This document shows, piece after piece, positions 36,099-45,961 of a stretch of 58,759 nucleotides of DNA (the first letter of the stretch is position 1; each line of letters begins with the position of its first letter). The notes below the pieces were generated by a model. The model was not told the DNA's origin. It saw nothing but the letters and a program-made list of their open reading frames with translations, and searched no databases. The stretch is from Actinokineospora sp. NBRC 105648 (GTDB lineage Bacteria > Actinomycetota > Actinomycetes > Mycobacteriales > Pseudonocardiaceae), in NCBI RefSeq assembly GCF_030269645.1, contig NZ_BSTR01000051.1, positions 1 through 58,759 on the forward strand, written 5' to 3'. Position numbers and translations under genes: made by a program.

Positions 36099-37967
36099 TC
36101 ACACCAGGGAATCGCGCCAAGCAGCATGCAGCGCAGCAAAGCGGCCGGAGTCCTCGATCAGGTCCGCAGGCGCCCCGTCCTCCACGATCCGCCCGTCGTC
36201 GACCACCAGCACCCGGTCGGCGATCAGCACCGTGGAGAGCCGATGGGCGATGATCAACGCCGTGCGGTCGGCCAGTACCGACTCCAGGGCCCGCTGGACG
36301 ATCTGCTCGGTCGGGACGTCCAAGCTGGACGTTGCCTCGTCCAGCACCAGCACCGCCGGGTCGGCCAGGAACGCCCGCGCGAACGCGATCACCTGCCGTT
36401 GGCCCGCTGACAGCCGACCGCCGCGCTTGCGGACGTCGGTGTCGTAGCCCTCGGGTAGCGCGCACACGAAGTCGTGGCCGCCGACGGCGCGGGTCGCGGC
36501 TTCGATCTCCGCTCGGGTCGCCGACGGTTTGCCCAGGGCGATGTTCTCCGCCACCGAACCGCTGAACAGGAAGTTCTCCTGGGTCACCATCACGACCGCG
36601 CGCCGCAAGTCCACATCGGACAAGGCGGACAGGTCGATCCCGTCGAGCAGGACGGCTCCGGTGGTGGGGTCGTAGAACCTGGCCACCAGCTTCGCGATGG
36701 TCGACTTCCCGGCGCCGGTGGGGCCGACCAGGGCCACCGTCTGGCCCGCGGGCACCGTCAGGTCGAAGGTCGGCAGTACGACCGGCGTGTCCGCCCGGTA
36801 CCGGAACTCCGTCCGGACGAACTCGACCGACCGGCCGCCGCGCGACTGCCGGGGCAGGGCCGTCGGGTGCTCGGGCTCGCGGACGTCCGGCTCCTCCTCC
36901 AGCAGCCCCGAGATCTTCTCCAACGCGGCCGTCGCCGACGAGTACGAGTTCGCGAACATCGCGATGTCGTCCAACGGCTCGTAGAAGCGGCGCAGGTAGA
37001 GCGTGAACGCGGTCAGCACGCCCAGTTCCAGGGTGCCGCCCGCCACCCGGTACGCGCCGACGGCGAGCACGACCGCAAGTGAGATGTTGCCGATCATGCG
37101 CACGCCCATGGTGAACTGGGCGACCACCTTGAGCGCGTCCCGGTTCGCCTCCCGGTAGCCCGAGTTCAGCGCGTCCAGGATGGACTCGTTGCGCGGCTCG
37201 CGGCGGAACGCCTGGACCGCGCGCATGCCGTTCATCGTCTCGACGAACTGCATGATCACCTTGGCCACCCGGCCGCTGGTCGCCCGGTAGGTCTGGTTGG
37301 ACCGGCGCAGGAACCAGCGGGCCACGAACACCAGCGGCACCGCCATCACCAGCATCACCGCGGCCAGCGGCAGGTCCAGCCAGAGCAGCAGCGCGGTGAT
37401 CCCGACGATCGAGAGCACCGAGGCCAGCAGGTCGTCCACACCGGACTCCAGCAACTCGGCGAGCGCGTCGATGTCGCTGGTCTGCCGGGAGATCACCCGG
37501 CCGGAGGTGTAGGACTCGTGGAAGGACAGGGACAACCCCTGGGCGTGCCGGAAGATCCGCTGCCGCAGGTCGAGGACCACGTCCTGGCCGATCCGCCCGG
37601 ACGTGCGGGTGAACCCGGCGAAGAGCACCGCCGAGGCGATGCCGGAGAACGCGTACCCGGCGACGCACCAGGCCAGCACGGTCGGGTCGCCCTTGACCGC
37701 GGCCGGGATCCCGGTGTCGATGGCCACCGCGATGATCAGCGGGCCGGACAGCCGGGACAGGTTCTCCAGCACCACCAGCGCGAGCGCGAACCACACCCGC
37801 GCCATGCGCGGCCGCAGCAGTGAGCGCAGCAGGGCACGCGAGCGGGCCTGGACCTTCAACCCGGCCGCGTGGTCGAGCTGCTCGGTGTCCTCCGCCGCGA
37901 CACCGCGCCAGGACTCCGCGGGCGCGGACTCGGCAGCCGGTGCCACCGGGGCAGCGGGCGTGGTCAC
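36099..37967 (-). CDS. ABC exporter half-transporter with consensus ATPase site
   Basis: The 622-aa protein has six N-terminal membrane segments (VWFALALVVLENLSRLSGPLII onward) and an ATPase domain: GPTGAGKS, Q-loop MVTQENFLF, signature RLSAGQRQ (Ala for Gly), Walker B VLVLDEATSSLD and H-loop IIAHRLST. The catalytic Glu is intact. GTG 37967 follows GGAGGTGGGCTC and overlaps the upstream gene's stop (GTGA). With its partner it should form a heterodimer for export of a lipid, drug or peptide; substrate unknown. Confidence 0.9.
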   Translation of the reverse strand: MTTPAAPVAPAAESAPAESWRGVAAEDTEQLDHAAGLKVQARSRALLRSLLRPRMARVWFALALVVLENLSRLSGPLIIAVAIDTGIPAAVKGDPTVLAWCVAGYAFSGIASAVLFAGFTRTSGRIGQDVVLDLRQRIFRHAQGLSLSFHESYTSGRVISRQTSDIDALAELLESGVDDLLASVLSIVGITALLLWLDLPLAAVMLVMAVPLVFVARWFLRRSNQTYRATSGRVAKVIMQFVETMNGMRAVQAFRREPRNESILDALNSGYREANRDALKVVAQFTMGVRMIGNISLAVVLAVGAYRVAGGTLELGVLTAFTLYLRRFYEPLDDIAMFANSYSSATAALEKISGLLEEEPDVREPEHPTALPRQSRGGRSVEFVRTEFRYRADTPVVLPTFDLTVPAGQTVALVGPTGAGKSTIAKLVARFYDPTTGAVLLDGIDLSALSDVDLRRAVVMVTQENFLFSGSVAENIALGKPSATRAEIEAATRAVGGHDFVCALPEGYDTDVRKRGGRLSAGQRQVIAFARAFLADPAVLVLDEATSSLDVPTEQIVQRALESVLADRTALIIAHRLSTVLIADRVLVVDDGRIVEDGAPADLIEDSGRFAALHAAWRDSLV

Positions 37968-39727
37968 GAGCCCACCTCCGCTCGGTCGTCGTCTGAAGTG
38001 GACAGCAGGGCGCGGTAGTCCGGGTTCTCCGCCAGCAGCTGGGAGTGCGTGCCCACCGCCACGATCCGGCCACCGTCGAGCATGGCGACCCGGTCGGCGA
38101 GCTGCACCGTCGACGGCCGGTGCGCGACCACGATCGCGGTCACGCCCGCCAGCACGCTGCGCAGCGCGTGCTCCACCTCCGCCTCGGTGTGAACGTCCAA
38201 AGCGGACAGTGGGTCGTCGAGCACCAGCACCTTCGGCGCGCCCACCACCGCCCGCGCGAGCGCCAACCGCTGGCGCTGCCCGCCGGAGAGCGAGAGCCCT
38301 TCCTCGCCGATGCGGGTGTCCAGGCCCCACGGCAGCCGGTCGACGAAGTCCTCGGCCTGCGCGATCCGCAGCGCCACCCGAACCTGCTCGTCGGAGACGC
38401 CCGGCGCGCCCAGCGCCACGTTCTCCCGGACGCTGGCCGAGAACAGCACCGGCTCCTCGAACGCCATCGCCACCACCGTGCGCAGGTCCGCGAGCGCCAG
38501 CTCGCGCACGTCGACCCCGTCTACGCTCACCCGGCCGCCGGTCACATCGGCCAGCCGCGGCACCAGCCCGGTCAGCGTCGACTTGCCGGACCCGGTCGGC
38601 CCGACCAGCGCGACCGTCTCACCTGGACGGACGGCCAGGTCGACCCCGCGCAGCACCTCGTCGTCCGAACCGGGGTGCGCGAACCGCACACCGTCGAACA
38701 GCACCGCCCCGACACCGGAGGCGGGCAGCGGGCGCGGCGCGGCCGGGTCGGTGATCGTCACCGGGGCGTCGCGCACCTCCCAGTACCGGGTCACCGCGGT
38801 GGCCACCTTGTTGGCCTCGGCCAGCAGCCAGCCGATCGAGTCGGTCGGCCAGCGCAGGTAGCTGGCGACGGTGATGCCCGCGACCACGGTGCCCACGCTC
38901 ATCGAGCCGTCGACGATGCCGAACGTGCCGAACAGCAGCTGCGCGGCGATCCCGGCCTCCGGCAGCACGATGATCGCCGCCCAGAGCACGGCCAGCCGCC
39001 GGACCTTCTGCAGCTCGGTCGCGCGCAGCTCGCGGGCCTGCGCGGCGAAGCGCTTGCCCAGGTGCGCGCCGCGGCCGAACGCCTTGAGCACCCGGATGCC
39101 GAGCACCGACTCCTCGACCGTGGTCGCCAGGTCGCCCACCTGGTCCTGGGCCCGGCGGGTCAGCACCGCGTACTGCGACTCGTAGAGCGAGGAGATCAGG
39201 ACCAGCGGCAGCGCGCACACCAGCGTGACCACCCCGAGCACCGGCGAGAGCACGAACATCAGGCCCATGCCCAGCACCAGCGTGATCGAGTTGACCACCA
39301 GGAAGATCCCGCTGAACGCGACGAAGTGCCGCACCGTGGTCAGGTCCGACATCGCCCGCGACAGCAGCTGACCCGACTGCCAGCGGTCGTGGAAGGAGAT
39401 CGGCAGGCGCTGCAGGTGCGCGTACAGGTCGGCCCGCATCCGGGCCTCGACCAGCGTGCTCGGTCCGGCGATCAGCCGACGGCGGAGGTAGAACATCAGC
39501 GCCTCACCCGCGCCGAGCGCCGCCACCGCCAGGACCAGCCACGGCAGCGGCCCGGTGTCGCGCGCGGCGACCGGCCCGTCCAGGATCTGCTGGATCACCA
39601 CCGGGATCGCCAGCCCGCACACCATCGAGGCGAGCACCGCCGCGGCCGAGCCGATCAGCCGCCCGCGCACCGGTCGCAGGTACGGCGAAAGCCGTCGTAT
39701 CGCACCCAGCGTCGTCGCCCGGTCCAT
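37964..39727 (-). CDS. ABC exporter half-transporter with degenerate ATPase site
   Basis: The 587-aa protein has six membrane segments and an ATPase with GPTGSGKS (376-383), intact signature LSGGQRQR (480), but Walker B reads LVLDDP, so Asp505 replaces the catalytic Glu, and the Q-loop has MAFEEPVLF without Gln. The H-loop VVAHRPST is present. This asymmetry is typical of heterodimeric exporters such as TM287/288 and BmrCD: one site hydrolyses ATP, the other mainly binds. It is the first gene of the pair. Confidence 0.9.
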   Translation of the reverse strand: MDRATTLGAIRRLSPYLRPVRGRLIGSAAAVLASMVCGLAIPVVIQQILDGPVAARDTGPLPWLVLAVAALGAGEALMFYLRRRLIAGPSTLVEARMRADLYAHLQRLPISFHDRWQSGQLLSRAMSDLTTVRHFVAFSGIFLVVNSITLVLGMGLMFVLSPVLGVVTLVCALPLVLISSLYESQYAVLTRRAQDQVGDLATTVEESVLGIRVLKAFGRGAHLGKRFAAQARELRATELQKVRRLAVLWAAIIVLPEAGIAAQLLFGTFGIVDGSMSVGTVVAGITVASYLRWPTDSIGWLLAEANKVATAVTRYWEVRDAPVTITDPAAPRPLPASGVGAVLFDGVRFAHPGSDDEVLRGVDLAVRPGETVALVGPTGSGKSTLTGLVPRLADVTGGRVSVDGVDVRELALADLRTVVAMAFEEPVLFSASVRENVALGAPGVSDEQVRVALRIAQAEDFVDRLPWGLDTRIGEEGLSLSGGQRQRLALARAVVGAPKVLVLDDPLSALDVHTEAEVEHALRSVLAGVTAIVVAHRPSTVQLADRVAMLDGGRIVAVGTHSQLLAENPDYRALLSTSDDDRAEVGS

Positions 39728-39790
39728 CTCGCCCCCTGAGGTCCGAGCGACGACGGTAGGCGAACCCGGCGCCCCGGGGCATCCGGTTTT

Positions 39791-40798
39791 CTACGCGGGC
39801 GGCTCGCCCACGATCTGCAGCACGGCCGCGTGGAAGTTGAACCCGAGCCCCGCGCCCACCAGGACGACGATGTCCCCGGCGACCAGGGACCCGGTCTCCA
39901 CCAGGTGGTTGAGGCCCGCGCAGTGGTCGCCCGCGCCGAGGTGGCCGACACCGCGGCCGTAGTCCCACACCGTCTGCTCGGCGCGGTAGCCGAGCACGTC
40001 GTAGTTCTCCCGCTGGTCGCCACCGCGGTGCAGGAACGGCAGCACCGCGCGGGTGACGTCCTTGATGTCGAGGTTCGCCGCCCGCAGCGCCTGGTCGTGC
40101 ACCGCGGTCAGCGCGGCCTCGTACCGCCCCCACGCCGCGGGCGCCTCGGGCAGCCCGGCGAACTGCATGAACCGCTGCGCCATCGGCACCGGCGCGTGCT
40201 GCCCCGGCGCGAACCCGAACGGCGTGGTGCCGCGGGTGGCGATCTCCAGCCCGTTGTCGGCCCCGGCCGCGGTGGCCAGGACCTCGGCGAAGCCCCCGTT
40301 CGCCGAGAGCACCATGGCCGTGCCGCCGTCACCGAAGATCAGGTCCTGCAGGCTGCCCCACCGGTCGATGGCGGGCGCGGCGTAGTTGTCACCGGTGGTC
40401 AGCAGCGCGGTCTCGGCGAACCCGGCCGTCAGCCAGGCCGTCGCCAGCCGGAGCGACCCGAGCCCACCGATCGACTGCTGCTGGATGTCGTAGGAGCTCG
40501 GGTGCGCGCCGACGGCGTTGTTCGCCACGTACGCGGCGGCGGGCCACAGGTCCAGACCCTGGAACCAGTGGCTGGCGTGCAGCACCAGCCCGATACCGGC
40601 CGGATCGGCCCCGGCCCGCGCGATGGCCTGCCGGGCGGCGGTGATCGCCATCTGCGGCCCGGTCAGCGCGTCGGCGACCGCGATCGAGTCGAACCCGAGC
40701 CCCTGGTGGGTCGGCGGAACGAGCCCGTCGGCGATCGCGTCGGCTAACGAGACGGTCTGCGGAGTCCAGGTGGCGGTCGCCGAGATGAAGACGGACAT
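39791..40798 (-). CDS. KAS III (FabH)-like thiolase-fold protein with Ser in place of catalytic Cys
   Basis: A 335-aa thiolase-fold protein. The block SYDIQQQSIGGLGSL aligns with the FabH active-site block, placing Ser109 where Cys is normal. The usual HQAN becomes FLHRGGDQ with His257, and the usual GNTS becomes GHLGAGDH. A Ser form is known in DpsC of daunorubicin synthesis and His/Asp variants in acyltransferases such as CerJ, so an acyl transfer or starter-selection role is possible rather than chain extension. No acyl carrier protein or biosynthetic cluster is adjacent. Confidence 0.8.
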   Translation of the reverse strand: MSVFISATATWTPQTVSLADAIADGLVPPTHQGLGFDSIAVADALTGPQMAITAARQAIARAGADPAGIGLVLHASHWFQGLDLWPAAAYVANNAVGAHPSSYDIQQQSIGGLGSLRLATAWLTAGFAETALLTTGDNYAAPAIDRWGSLQDLIFGDGGTAMVLSANGGFAEVLATAAGADNGLEIATRGTTPFGFAPGQHAPVPMAQRFMQFAGLPEAPAAWGRYEAALTAVHDQALRAANLDIKDVTRAVLPFLHRGGDQRENYDVLGYRAEQTVWDYGRGVGHLGAGDHCAGLNHLVETGSLVAGDIVVLVGAGLGFNFHAAVLQIVGEPPA

Positions 40799-40897
40799 GG
40801 TCGTACCCCATTACGAATAGTCGTTGACCTGCGGAGAAAGTGGGGATCAACCTGAGCGTTTCACGTTCACCTGACGACCGGCTGACGCCGGTTAGTT

Positions 40898-40925
40898 CCA
40901 CACTGGACATTTGTGTCCACTGTGG
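40898..40925. promoter_or_regulatory. Inverted repeat, operator candidate
   Basis: CCACACTGGACA and TGTCCACTGTGG pair with one mismatch around TTTG, in the space between the divergent KAS III-like gene and the small gene at 40985. It contains the TGTCCACTGTGG word that resembles a palindrome found elsewhere in the window. Confidence 0.4.
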
Positions 40926-40984
40926 GTATTCGGCGGAATTCGGCCGGCAGGCGCCGGTCAGCCGACCTCGGGCATCATGGCGGC

Positions 40985-41221
40985 ATGACCCGCCCCGAGC
41001 CGGTGCGCTTCCTGCGCACCGAACCGAGCATGGCGTACCCCGAGGGCAGACTCCTCGCCCTGCGCGCGGCCGACCTCTACGTCCTGGCCCCGGACGGCTG
41101 GGACCGTCTGGGCCGCCCACGCCCCGACAACGCCACCTGGCTCACCCGCGAGGCCGCAGAGGACTGGTGCGAACGCGAAGGCTGGGACCTCGACCTACTG
41201 GACGCCGTCCCAACCCCGTGA
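40985..41221 (+). CDS. Hypothetical 78-aa protein
   Basis: ATG 40985 opens a frame encoding TRPEPVRFLRTEPSMAYPEGRLLALRAADLYVLAPDGWDRLGR and a C-terminal WLTREAAEDWCEREGWDLDLL. The composition is balanced, with one Cys and no membrane segment. GC bias at third positions supports coding. A longer start at 40913 would cross the operator-like repeat. No family recognised. Confidence 0.6.
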   Translation: MTRPEPVRFLRTEPSMAYPEGRLLALRAADLYVLAPDGWDRLGRPRPDNATWLTREAAEDWCEREGWDLDLLDAVPTP

Positions 41222-41387
41222 CCCCGCCCCAAAGCCTGACCTGACCTGACCTGAGCCCCCAGCCCTTAGACAGCGACCTGTCCACCCCGCCGCAACTTCG
41301 CCCACCTGACGGCGGCCCAACCGTCCCTTCCCGACAACAACCAAGCTGCCCCCGGCAACCCAACCCCACCCCGCTGACCACTCCCGC

Positions 41388-41501
41388 CCCTGCATCCCAT
41401 ACGCAGCCAAAAACACGGGCTGTATCCCCTTGTCAAGGCATCTTTCCCGCCTTGACAAGGGGATACAGCCCGTAGTCACACTTGGCGTAGGGGAAGCAGG
41501 G
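41388..41501. repeat. Family C palindromic element, copy C2
   Basis: The same architecture as C1: inner 25-bp perfect stem (41415-41439 with 41449-41473), identical loop ATCTTTCCC, identical outer left arm and near-identical right arm. The middle ten base pairs of the inner stem differ completely from C1 yet remain fully paired. It lies between convergent genes. Confidence 0.88.
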
Positions 41502-41535
41502 ACCCAGGGGCCCCACACCCATCAGGCCCTAGAAC

Positions 41536-42528
41536 TCAACCCCGGTTGGACCGAGTCCCCAGCAGCACGTCCTCCCAAGACGGCACGATCGGCCGCGCCT
41601 TCTTGGCCTTCGGCCTCCGGGCGGGCTCGGTCTTGCGGGCCGGTTCCTCGATCAGCGCGTCCTGTTCGGCTTCCGGCTGGTCTTCGTGCAGGTCCACCAC
41701 GGCGGCGGCTTCCTCCTCGATCGGTTCGGCTGGCTCGGTGGGGGACGGGGTCAGCTCGAAGTCCTCGACGAAGTCCTGCTCGGTGCTCGGTTCCGGCTCG
41801 TGCGCGACCGGCACCGCGGGCTCGGGCACCGGGGCGACCGGCGGCGCGAACGCGTCGAGCTCCGGGTCGGTGTCCAGCTCGGCCGGGTCCAGGTTGAGCG
41901 CGGCCTGGGCCAGCTCGGTCACCGGCCGCACCGTGCGCAGCGGCCGGTTGGGCTGGGGGTCGAGCAGGTCGTGGGCGTGCTCGTCCAGCGGGCTCACCGT
42001 GCCGCCGTGCGCGCCGGGGTGGAACGACCAGTGCGCGCGGTTGAGCGAGCGGCCCGCGGTCCAGCTGATCTGGACGACCCACTTGCCGTCCTCGCCGCGC
42101 CAGGAGTCCCAGCCCGCCGCGGCGTAGTCCTGGCCGCGCAGCCCGAAGGAGTGCGCCACGACCTCGCCGAGGGTCTGCAGGTCTGGACCGTCCTCGCGGA
42201 CGGGGTGCGCGCGCTGGGCCAGGTCGGCCGTGCGCGATCGCTCTAGCAGGACCGGGTAGGCGAAGCGCTCGACCTTGTGCGCCGGGATGCCCGCCGCCTC
42301 GCTCACCTGCTCGACGGACTCTCCCGCGCGGATGCGGGTCTGGATCTCCCGAGGACGCATCTGGCTCTCCAGCTCGATCTCGATCTGGCCGAGTCGGGTG
42401 ACGTCGCCACGTGCCGCGGCACGCAGTCGCTCGTCGGCGGGGAGGGTGAAGCGCTCGCCACGCGCCGGGTCCTCGCAGATGATGGTCTTGCCGTCATCCG
42501 AGAGCCCGACGACCCGCAGCGCACGCAT
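41536..42528 (-). CDS. sepH: Cell-division protein SepH (DUF3071)
   Basis: ATG 42528 follows GGGAGG and opens MRALRVVGLSDDGKTIICED; the longer frame is rejected. Residues 1-170 form the DUF3071 domain with GDVTRLGQIEIELESQMRPREIQTRIRAGESVEQVSEAAGIP (helix-turn-helix-like) and AHSFGLRGQDYAAAGWDSWRGEDGKWVVQISW. The C-terminal half is an acidic Pro/Glu-rich linker ending in a basic patch and PSWEDVLLGTRSN. SepH stimulates FtsZ assembly at division septa in Streptomyces and mycobacteria. Its neighbour is serC, as with Rv0883c-serC. Confidence 0.92.
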   Translation of the reverse strand: MRALRVVGLSDDGKTIICEDPARGERFTLPADERLRAAARGDVTRLGQIEIELESQMRPREIQTRIRAGESVEQVSEAAGIPAHKVERFAYPVLLERSRTADLAQRAHPVREDGPDLQTLGEVVAHSFGLRGQDYAAAGWDSWRGEDGKWVVQISWTAGRSLNRAHWSFHPGAHGGTVSPLDEHAHDLLDPQPNRPLRTVRPVTELAQAALNLDPAELDTDPELDAFAPPVAPVPEPAVPVAHEPEPSTEQDFVEDFELTPSPTEPAEPIEEEAAAVVDLHEDQPEAEQDALIEEPARKTEPARRPKAKKARPIVPSWEDVLLGTRSNRG

Positions 42529-42697
42529 CGCGAACCTCCCTGCGACCTGAGCAGACTTCACTCGCCAGCGTCCCACGGTAGATCGGCGAACTTCGAACAC
42601 GCGCTAGGCGCGCCGCGATCTCCGTGACATCCTGTCGTGATCTTGCCGTATCCGACCGGGCGACCGCATCCTGGTTAGTCCAGCGTTCACCCGTTCG

Positions 42698-42730
42698 CCG
42701 GGCGTGTCGGTACTGCTCCGACACGCCCGG
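42698..42730. terminator. Terminator after serC
   Basis: CCGGGCGTGTCGG and its complement form a 13-bp perfect stem with a 7-base loop, nine bases after the serC stop on the minus strand. It separates serC from sepH downstream. Confidence 0.8.
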
Positions 42731-42738
42731 TGCCGGGC

Positions 42739-43887
<1,149 letters not shown>

Positions 43888-43956
43888 TCAGGGAAAGGAA
43901 CGACTGGGGACGACCCCGGCTACGTTGGCGGAGCGGCGTCCCCAGTCTGGCACTCC

Positions 43957-45318
43957 TCAGCTCTCGCGGGTCCGCCAGCCCCGGTCGTCGACGCCGCCGG
44001 GGATGGCCGCCGGTGTGCCGTACGGTTCCCGGGTGAAGACGAAGGTCGCCAGGTCCAGGTGGGTGGGGGTGCCGTCGGCCGCCCGGCACAGGCGCAGCGT
44101 CTCGCCCGCGTAGTAGCCGTCCAGGCCGGTCCAGGTGTCCCGGCCCTCGGGACGGAACCGGGACTGGCGGCCGCGGCCGGTGACCGGCGCCAGGTTGAGC
44201 CAGCCGTCGGGCAGCAGCCGCAGCACGTGCGGGGTCGGGCCCCAGTGCCACTGGCCGGTCAGCGCCAGCAGCTCGGGGTCGGCCTCGGTCATCGGCTCCC
44301 ACTCGGCGGGCAGCGCGGGCTCGTGCTGCTCGACCAGCTCGATCAGGTCGGCGCAGATGGCCCCGATCGGCACCCCGGAGGTGGAGTTGGTCATCAGCAG
44401 CGCGCCGGTGCCGGTCTTCGGGTCGACCAGGTTCATCGCCAGGAAGCCGGGCATCGAGCCGCCGTGGCCGGCCAGCTTGCGGCCGTTGACCCGCAGCACC
44501 TGCAGGCCCAGGCCGTAGCCCGCGCCCCAGGTGGCGTCGTCGTCGATGTGCGCGGGGGCGCGCATCTCGGCCACGGTGTCCGGGTGCAGCACCTCGCCGG
44601 TGTCGCCGCCGACGAACCGGGTCCAGCGGGCCAGGTCGTCGAGGCTGCACCACAGCTGCCCGGCCGGGGCCATCGCGCCCGCGTCCGGGGTGGGCTCGTG
44701 CAGCAGCAGGTCGGCGTAGGGGTGCACGGCCCAGCCGGTCGCGGCGGGGGACTCCGGGTGCGGGCTGGTGCGGGTCATGCCCAGCGGGCCGAGCACCTCG
44801 GTGCGCAGCGCGTCGAGCCAGGAGGTGCCGCGCAGCCGGGCGACCAGCTCGCCGAGCACGCCGTAGCCGACGTTGGTGTAGTGGAAGCGCTGGCCGGGGC
44901 GGTGCTTGACGGCCTCCTCGGTGAGGCTCTTGTCCAGCGCCGACCAGTCGGCGCCCGCGGCCCGCTCCCACCACAGGCCGGGGGACTCGGAGGTCAGGCC
45001 ACCGGTGTGCGCGAGGAGCTGGGCGACGGTGACGTCGCCGAACGACGTGCCCGGGACGTGCTTGTCGAGCGGGTCGTTGAGGTCCAGCTTGCCCTCGTCG
45101 CGCAGCCGCAGCACGAGCACGGCGACGAACGACTTGGTGATCGAGCCGATCCGGTACTGGGTGTCGGCCGTGGGGGTCTTCCCGTCGACCTTTCCGCGCG
45201 CGCCGGTCCAGACGAGCTGGTCGCCCCGGACGACACCCGCCACGATGGACGGTGCGCGGGTCTCGGCCTGTTCGACCGCGAGCCGGCGCAGCAACGCGAA
45301 CTCAAGTGTCTGCAGCAT
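43957..45318 (-). CDS. Serine hydrolase, beta-lactamase/penicillin-binding-like
   Basis: A 453-aa protein with class C-type motifs: SITKSF (Ser nucleophile and Lys), HYTNVGYGVLGELVA (Tyr-x-Asn) and GHGGSMPG (His-x-Gly). A lipocalin-like C-terminal domain follows (GQWHWGPTPHVLRLLPDGWLNL). No signal peptide is visible, unlike periplasmic beta-lactamases, so it may be an intracellular esterase or D-amino-acid peptidase. Antibiotic resistance cannot be inferred. It is adjacent to the response-regulator gene with a 22-base gap. Confidence 0.85.
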   Translation of the reverse strand: MLQTLEFALLRRLAVEQAETRAPSIVAGVVRGDQLVWTGARGKVDGKTPTADTQYRIGSITKSFVAVLVLRLRDEGKLDLNDPLDKHVPGTSFGDVTVAQLLAHTGGLTSESPGLWWERAAGADWSALDKSLTEEAVKHRPGQRFHYTNVGYGVLGELVARLRGTSWLDALRTEVLGPLGMTRTSPHPESPAATGWAVHPYADLLLHEPTPDAGAMAPAGQLWCSLDDLARWTRFVGGDTGEVLHPDTVAEMRAPAHIDDDATWGAGYGLGLQVLRVNGRKLAGHGGSMPGFLAMNLVDPKTGTGALLMTNSTSGVPIGAICADLIELVEQHEPALPAEWEPMTEADPELLALTGQWHWGPTPHVLRLLPDGWLNLAPVTGRGRQSRFRPEGRDTWTGLDGYYAGETLRLCRAADGTPTHLDLATFVFTREPYGTPAAIPGGVDDRGWRTRES

Positions 45319-45340
45319 GCTTGGAATTGTGCGTCATAAA

Positions 45341-45961
45341 TCAACCCAATAAGCCACGGGCCATGGCTGTGGTGACCGCGGCGGTGCGGTCGGAGACATC
45401 GAGTTTCCCGAATGCGCGCAACAGGTGGGTTTTCACCGTCGCCTCGCTGATGTGCAGCGCCCGGCCGATGTCGGCGTTGGTCAAGCCCTTGGCGACCAGC
45501 GCCAGTACCTCGACCTCCCGACCGGAAAGCCCCTGTTTGGGGGGTTGACGGACCTGCCGGACCAATCGCCCGGCTACGGAGGGTGCCAACACCGTCTCGC
45601 CCCGGTTGGCCGCGCGGACCGCACCCGCCAATTCCGCCCGGGAGGCGTCTTTCAGCAGATATCCGGCCGCCCCCGCTTCGACCGCGCGCAAGATGTCGGA
45701 GTCGGTCTCGTAGGTGGTCAAAACCACCACTTTGCTCCGAATGCGCTCGGCGGTGATCCGTTCAGTGGCGCCGACGCCGTCCAGGCCGGGCATCCGCAGG
45801 TCCATCAGGATCACGTCGGGCAGCAGCACCCTGGCCACCGCGACGGCCTCGTCGCCGGAGCCCGCCTCGCCGACGACGGTCAGGTCCGGCTCGGCCTCGA
45901 GCATGCCGCGCAGGCCTTCCCGCACGACGGGGTGGTCGTCGACCAGGACGATGGTGATCAC
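45341..45961 (-). CDS. NarL/LuxR-family response regulator
   Basis: The 206-aa protein has a receiver domain ([13 protein letters not shown], phospho-acceptor Asp in [25 protein letters not shown], Lys in [11 protein letters not shown]) and a LuxR-type helix-turn-helix ([43 protein letters not shown]). GTG 45961 has GGAGGTACC upstream and overlaps the kinase stop by four bases. It is last in the four-gene operon and probably controls the ABC transporter genes. Confidence 0.93.
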   Translation of the reverse strand: MITIVLVDDHPVVREGLRGMLEAEPDLTVVGEAGSGDEAVAVARVLLPDVILMDLRMPGLDGVGATERITAERIRSKVVVLTTYETDSDILRAVEAGAAGYLLKDASRAELAGAVRAANRGETVLAPSVAGRLVRQVRQPPKQGLSGREVEVLALVAKGLTNADIGRALHISEATVKTHLLRAFGKLDVSDRTAAVTTAMARGLLG

